Shown piece after piece: positions 60,601 through 64,000 of a DNA stretch of 64,000 bases. The stretch is from assembly GCF_036417845.1 (NCBI RefSeq), contig NC_089994.1:17564001-17628000 (forward strand), in the 5' to 3' direction. The position numbers were made by a program, and so were the translations under genes. The DNA comes from Apteryx mantelli. Taxonomy: Eukaryota; Chordata; Aves; Apterygiformes; Apterygidae. Under the pieces are notes generated by a model. It had not been told where the DNA came from. It did no database searches and saw nothing but the letters and a program-made list of their open reading frames with translations. Numbering within the stretch: position 1 is the stretch's first letter; every line of letters begins with the position of its first letter.

Positions 60601-63600
60601 TTGCTGCCTGACAGAAATAGGAATTTTCTGAAGAACGGATCTCCCCTATTTAAAAACAAAATTAAAAAAATAAACCCCCTACACTTAGAGTATTTTGCAT
60701 TATAAGCAGCTGAGTTTAAGACTGATTTGACATGTCTTACAACAAATTAAAATGAATTTGAGAGAGAAGAAATGTTTTCCATACCTCCAACTATTTCCAG
60801 AGGATCCAGGGTGATTTCTGGGGCTGCATGATCTGCAGTTCTTTGGACAGTGGCATTCAGCACTCTGTTCATTACAGTTACTTTTGTGTCATAAAAGATT
60901 AAACCTAAATAAACAAACACATATTTGAGTATAGTTAATCTATCCTTCTACAATCTTATTTTCTGAAATTCTTTAACGGACAACAGTCGAGTAACAATTT
61001 CATCTTCATTAGGTAGCTAAGAGATGGCTAATCCACATCTTCAGCTTTTTTTTGTAAAAACATTTGCTATTAATTTTCACTTGGAAAAAGTGCACTGAAA
61101 TAGAATGTTGATGAACACAATTCTCACGTTATATAAATATTTCCTAGCAACTCCACTAGAAACTCTGTAAACCAGAAACACCTTGCCAAATATCCTTCAA
61201 AAATCTGAGATGTTTTGACACTAATGCTAGAAGCAAGAAAAGAAGATAAATAATAGGCTTGTCACATTACACTATAAATCTGGACTCTCCACAAAGACAA
61301 AACCTTTGAATGCTCCACACACCCACATGTTGGGTTTGCAAGTTTTTCCTCTAGCTGGGTCAAAACAAAAAAGCTTACTATTACACATTGATACCTTTGG
61401 AATTCTGTAGCCTGCCTTTCTTCAGATTAAAACAAGCTGGGGAAACGTAATGACTTAAATCTTATTTTTGTTTGTTGGAAGAGTCTAATGAAGGCTTGTA
61501 ACAACTATTTTGAACTCTAATGCATGGTAAGTAATTTCTTGATCTCTTTGATTCCACCACCACTTCAATGACAGCTAGATTAACAACATGGCCTAGGATT
61601 CTCAACTGACCTACTGCTTGCTGACCAATGAAGAATTTTAGTTTATTACTGAGACTGTTGTAGCATATGGATACCTCAAAGAAGATCAAGGCATATTTGA
61701 AGGCCGTCTATAGACGGAAAAAATGGACCATGTCCCCCCAGGGTCAAGAAAGGTGCACAGTTTCTAGTAACTCCTTGTAATGATAATTCCTCACTTCCTG
61801 CTTTTTTCTTTTTTATACAAACAAACCAAAAAACAACAACAACCCAACAGTTCAAGTTTACATGAAATATGGCATCTTGTTTCTCTCTAACTCAGGAACA
61901 CTGAGAAGCGCTCTTGGGTTAATGCCGTTTTTCTGCTGTCATCTCAGACAGATCGTGTGCTGGCTGACAGCGAAGCCGACAAGTCTCTGCTAATACAGTG
62001 AAACCATCCCTGTCCTGCTTTCCCTGCTTTCACCATGTTCTCATTTCTGTCACAGAGGTACGTGCATTAAAATTGTCTCCAAAACACACTAAAGTCAGTG
62101 CGGCACATACTGGACCCTTTCGGGCAACGACCGCAGGGCTTGGGCGCTCCCTGGGAAACCGACCTTTGGCCTCTTGCAGCAACGCAGCAATGCTGTTAGC
62201 GTACATCTCGGTCTGCCGAAGCTCCACCAGTGGCAAGAAGAACGTCTCTAATGTGGTATTGAGAGACTGAAGCAGTGCAAACCGTAAGCGTAGGCTTTCA
62301 ACAGGAACATCTGAGGCGGGAAAAATTCAGTCAGAGAGATGAAGATATTCCCTACATGCTGTAAGTCCATCCTCCCAGTGGACTCAGTCCAGGAGTCCCA
62401 GAGATTGAATTTCTTCTGAAGCAGCCCCTCAGGACCCCTGCACAGCAGAGGGCTGAAGATACCTGTATAGCTGTCACCCATGATTTGCCTTTGGTGGACT
62501 TTAGTCTCCAGATGTCTGAGTCCAGGACCTTTCATCAGCACTGAATTTGCATTTATTCTGAGAAACTTGCAAAGGAATGCAGTGCTTAGAACAGGATTTG
62601 GGTGACTAAAGCTTGCCTAGGTCTAGAATTGAAATCCAACCTTCTTTCCCTCAAGCTAAACTTGCAAGACATCTTCCTGCTCCAGTCTGATCTAGAAGGT
62701 ATGCTCAGAGAATGCAGAACAGTTGCAGTGGATTTCTGATAATGCTGCCAAAGGCATCGTGGTGCCCACACACACCCGAGGAGACAGGAGTCCTGGACTC
62801 AGAGTTCCCCTCAGCCTGCCGAGGCTCCAATTTGCATCTCCAAAAGAATGCTCCAACTACCTGGATGGCAGCCAGCCCATATGGGACTGCTACCCAGCTC
62901 TTCGGCTGAAGAGAAAGCCTCTGTGCAAACAAGGATGCAAGACTCATTAGTGTGGAGAGAGCAAAAAAAAAGAGGGAGCACAACTAGAGAGCCTACTGCT
63001 CTCACTGTTACCTTTTAAATCACTGTATTACTTCTCCTTCCTTTACCTGCGTCCGAGAAGAAAAGAGCAAGCTCTGCTCAAGTTCCATCACAGGCAGCAT
63101 CAATGCTGACCCTTGGGAGCAGGTTCCATACCCTGGTTCCTGAATAAATGGAGCTGTAAGACTACAGTCTTGGTGCAAGCACTAAAGCAAGGGGTCAGAT
63201 ATATCCCTGTGTTCAGCCACTTCTCAAGCCTGAAGTAGCTCTCTGCTCAGTGAACAGATCTGAGACAACTAACTTTTTTTGCATGATGCAGGGAGCCTGG
63301 ATTTCCTTAGGACCTTCACTTTAGAGGGCTTGCAGTTCCAGCAGGTGTCTTTCACAACAAATCCACAAGCAAAGTAACAAGAACACCAGAAAGCCAAGAA
63401 GAACACAAAGCACGAACAATTCTAACCACCATAATCTATACGTACTCAACAGACAGGAAATTCTGGGGTCTGCTGCATCAGCTGGATCCAAATACACTTC
63501 ATGGGGATGTAGTCGTGCTGGTGTAATTGCAAGGTGACGACAAAGTCGGTTAATATACTGAACAAGGGCTACATCCATTTCCAGCGTCCACTTCCTGGAT

Positions 63601-63883
63601 GCTTTTTGAGCATGTCTTGCATCAATGCAGGCACACCTGAAATGTAAAGGCATTGCAACTGTTGAAATGCAAACACAATGCTGCTTACTAAGAACATATT
63701 AAGCACAATACCAGATGGCTTGTTCTGCTTCTCTCCCCCGTTCTGTAAACAGAGCTGTTTCAGAATGGACATTACTATAATTCCATTTTGAGAAAAAGAA
63801 GTGATTTATGACCTACCTTGACTCGCTGTTATTAAATATGAATAAAAAAGGAACTGCATATTGCACTAAGCTCTCTTTAAGCT
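54506..63883 (-). CDS. HECTD4: HECTD4, HECT-type E3 ubiquitin ligase, C-terminal part (11 exons)
   Basis: HECTD4 is a giant (about 4,000-residue) E3 ubiquitin ligase. Only its last ~575 residues lie in this window; the gene continues past the right edge. Exons: 63883-63817, 63636-63446, 62310-62164, 60904-60785, 60645-60490, 58593-58490, 57678-57457, 56966-56800, 56304-56109, 55296-55074 and 54642-54506. All are GT-AG and in phase with no stops. The HECT N-lobe signature HFFGQLLGIAIRADVPLPLD lies in the 57.5-kb exon. The C-lobe shows PFTCPCKDGGPD and the catalytic segment RVETCMFMIKLPQYSS, with the thioester Cys codon at 54605-54607. The protein ends REDPLSG. It lacks the aromatic residue four from the C-terminus that many HECT ligases carry. 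The match to human HECTD4 as I recall it is near-continuous. Confidence 0.95.
55074..55296 (-). CDS. HECTD4: HECTD4 exon (2nd from end)
   Basis: Encodes AHTMYQVGLMETDQHIEFFW, then ALEMFTQEELCKFIKFACN, PFTCPCKDGGPD and PMKIAPPDGAA. Acceptor GTTAG, donor GCAG|GTATG. Confidence 0.95.
56109..56304 (-). CDS. HECTD4: HECTD4 exon (3rd from end)
   Basis: Encodes WENKDVYATAIRSLRMRELQ, then TAVRAGLGSIIPLQLLTTL and RTCGLPYINLEFLK. Acceptor TTCCAG, donor AAG|GTGCGA. Confidence 0.95.
56800..56966 (-). CDS. HECTD4: HECTD4 exon (4th from end)
   Basis: Encodes INDETELEALCAEIASQHLA, then SPDCPNKPYCKFTYLTMTGE and CPRGRHIPV plus two bases of Gly. Acceptor GACAG, donor GGG|GTGAGT. Confidence 0.93.
57457..57678 (-). 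CDS. HECTD4: HECTD4 exon (5th from end, HECT N-lobe)
   Basis: Encodes GKYILTPSPITYAEEQLFHF, then FGQLLGIAIRADVPLPLDLL, PSFWKTLVGQPLDPDVDLQ and TYNYVKKFEN: 74 codons, phase 0. Acceptor TTAAAG, donor AAT|GTAAGT. Confidence 0.96.
58490..58593 (-). CDS. HECTD4: HECTD4 exon (6th from end)
   Basis: Encodes SGSFRHFLWQVCKELQSSLL, then SLLLLCPSSAVNKNK. Acceptor TTTCAG, donor AAG|GTGTGA. Confidence 0.93.
58594..60489. other. HECTD4 intron between HGTS exons
   Basis: A 1.9-kb AT-rich intron. No conserved exon, RNA gene or transposon was recognised. Confidence 0.5.
60490..60645 (-). CDS. HECTD4: HECTD4 exon (7th from end)
   Basis: Encodes GEIRSSENSYFCQAARQLAC, then PSSQLCVKLASGGDPTYAF and FTGEEVHGT. 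Acceptor AAATAG, donor ACAA|GTAAGT. A longer open frame continues past the donor into intron. Confidence 0.95.
60785..60904 (-). CDS. HECTD4: HECTD4 exon (8th from end)
   Basis: Encodes GLIFYDTKVTVMNRVLNATV, then QRTADHAAPEITLDPLEIVG. Acceptor ATTTAG, donor GGAG|GTATG. Confidence 0.94.
62164..62310 (-). CDS. HECTD4: HECTD4 exon (9th from end)
   Basis: Encodes NVPVESLRLRFALLQSLNTT, then LETFFLPLVELRQTEMYANS and LLQEAK. Acceptor CTCAG, donor AAAG|GTCGG. Confidence 0.94.
62590..63260. other. Possible decayed interspersed repeat in HECTD4 intron
   Basis: This intron segment is GC-richer than its surroundings. It contains the phrase GAGACAGGAGTCCTGGACTC (62781-62800), which resembles old interspersed repeats of turtles, crocodiles and birds as I remember them. 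No ends, poly(A) tail or open frame with homology could be defined. Confidence 0.25.
63446..63636 (-). CDS. HECTD4: HECTD4 exon (10th from end)
   Basis: Encodes CACIDARHAQKASRKWTLEM, then ALVQYINRLCRHLAITPARL and ADAADPRISCLL. Acceptor TTTCAG, donor TTGA|GTACGT. Confidence 0.94.
63817..63883 (-). CDS. HECTD4: HECTD4 exon (11th from end)
   Basis: Encodes ELKESLVQYAVPFLFIFNNS, ES and two bases of Arg; the first Glu codon starts in an exon beyond the window edge. Acceptor CTTCAG, donor AAG|GTAGGT. Confidence 0.9.
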
Positions 63884-64000
63884 CTGAAGCAGATATAAGA
63901 GAAGGGAAATGTGGCAATTAGCTGTGGCTTGACACGGGAAGTTGAGAAGGATTCATTTAAGGGACTTTTTTCCTGTACAATATTAACAAGGAAGTAACAG

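Overview
This is a eukaryotic, vertebrate nuclear window. It has long AT-rich introns with GT-AG borders, two CpG islands and no prokaryotic gene organisation. Three protein-coding genes were rebuilt exon by exon from residue matches to remembered human sequences, phase-consistent splice junctions and codon continuity. The compact introns and very G/C-run-rich promoter flanks suggest a bird (or another sauropsid with a compact genome). The species cannot be fixed by reading alone.

Layout. Positions 1-33474 (minus strand) hold the complete coding region of NAA25, the auxiliary TPR subunit of the NatB N-terminal acetyltransferase: 24 coding exons, 971 residues, start codon in a CpG island at about 33-34 kb. 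Positions 33475-38400 are the divergent intergenic region. Positions 38400-50740 (plus strand) hold the complete TRAFD1 (FLN29), a zinc-finger dampener of innate immune signalling: a non-coding first exon, 11 coding exons, 581 residues, and a CpG-island promoter with GC, CCAAT and CRE-like motifs. Positions 51180-64000 (minus strand) hold the 3' end of HECTD4: 11 exons encoding the last ~575 residues, including the whole catalytic HECT region and its Cys, plus a long 3'UTR. The order HECTD4 - TRAFD1 - NAA25, with these orientations, is the one I know from human 12q24.13, so this is a conserved syntenic block. The genes share no operon-like relationship. NAA25 and TRAFD1 are divergent, about 5 kb apart. 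TRAFD1 and HECTD4 converge tail to tail with about 0.45 kb between likely poly(A) sites.

Non-coding structure worth noting: a degenerate C/G-rich minisatellite of about ten units just inside TRAFD1 intron 1; three GTCGCGA elements (one a perfect 12-bp palindrome) upstream of NAA25; an ISRE-like pair about 0.9 kb upstream of TRAFD1; an AT-rich palindrome-prone tract in NAA25 intron 6; a 23-bp tandem duplication in NAA25 intron 11; and slippage-prone A-tracts in and next to NAA25 exon 22. I found no RNA genes, no CRISPR array and no recognisable intact transposon. I saw no convincing evidence of a new biological system; the findings are mostly regulatory or structural candidates.
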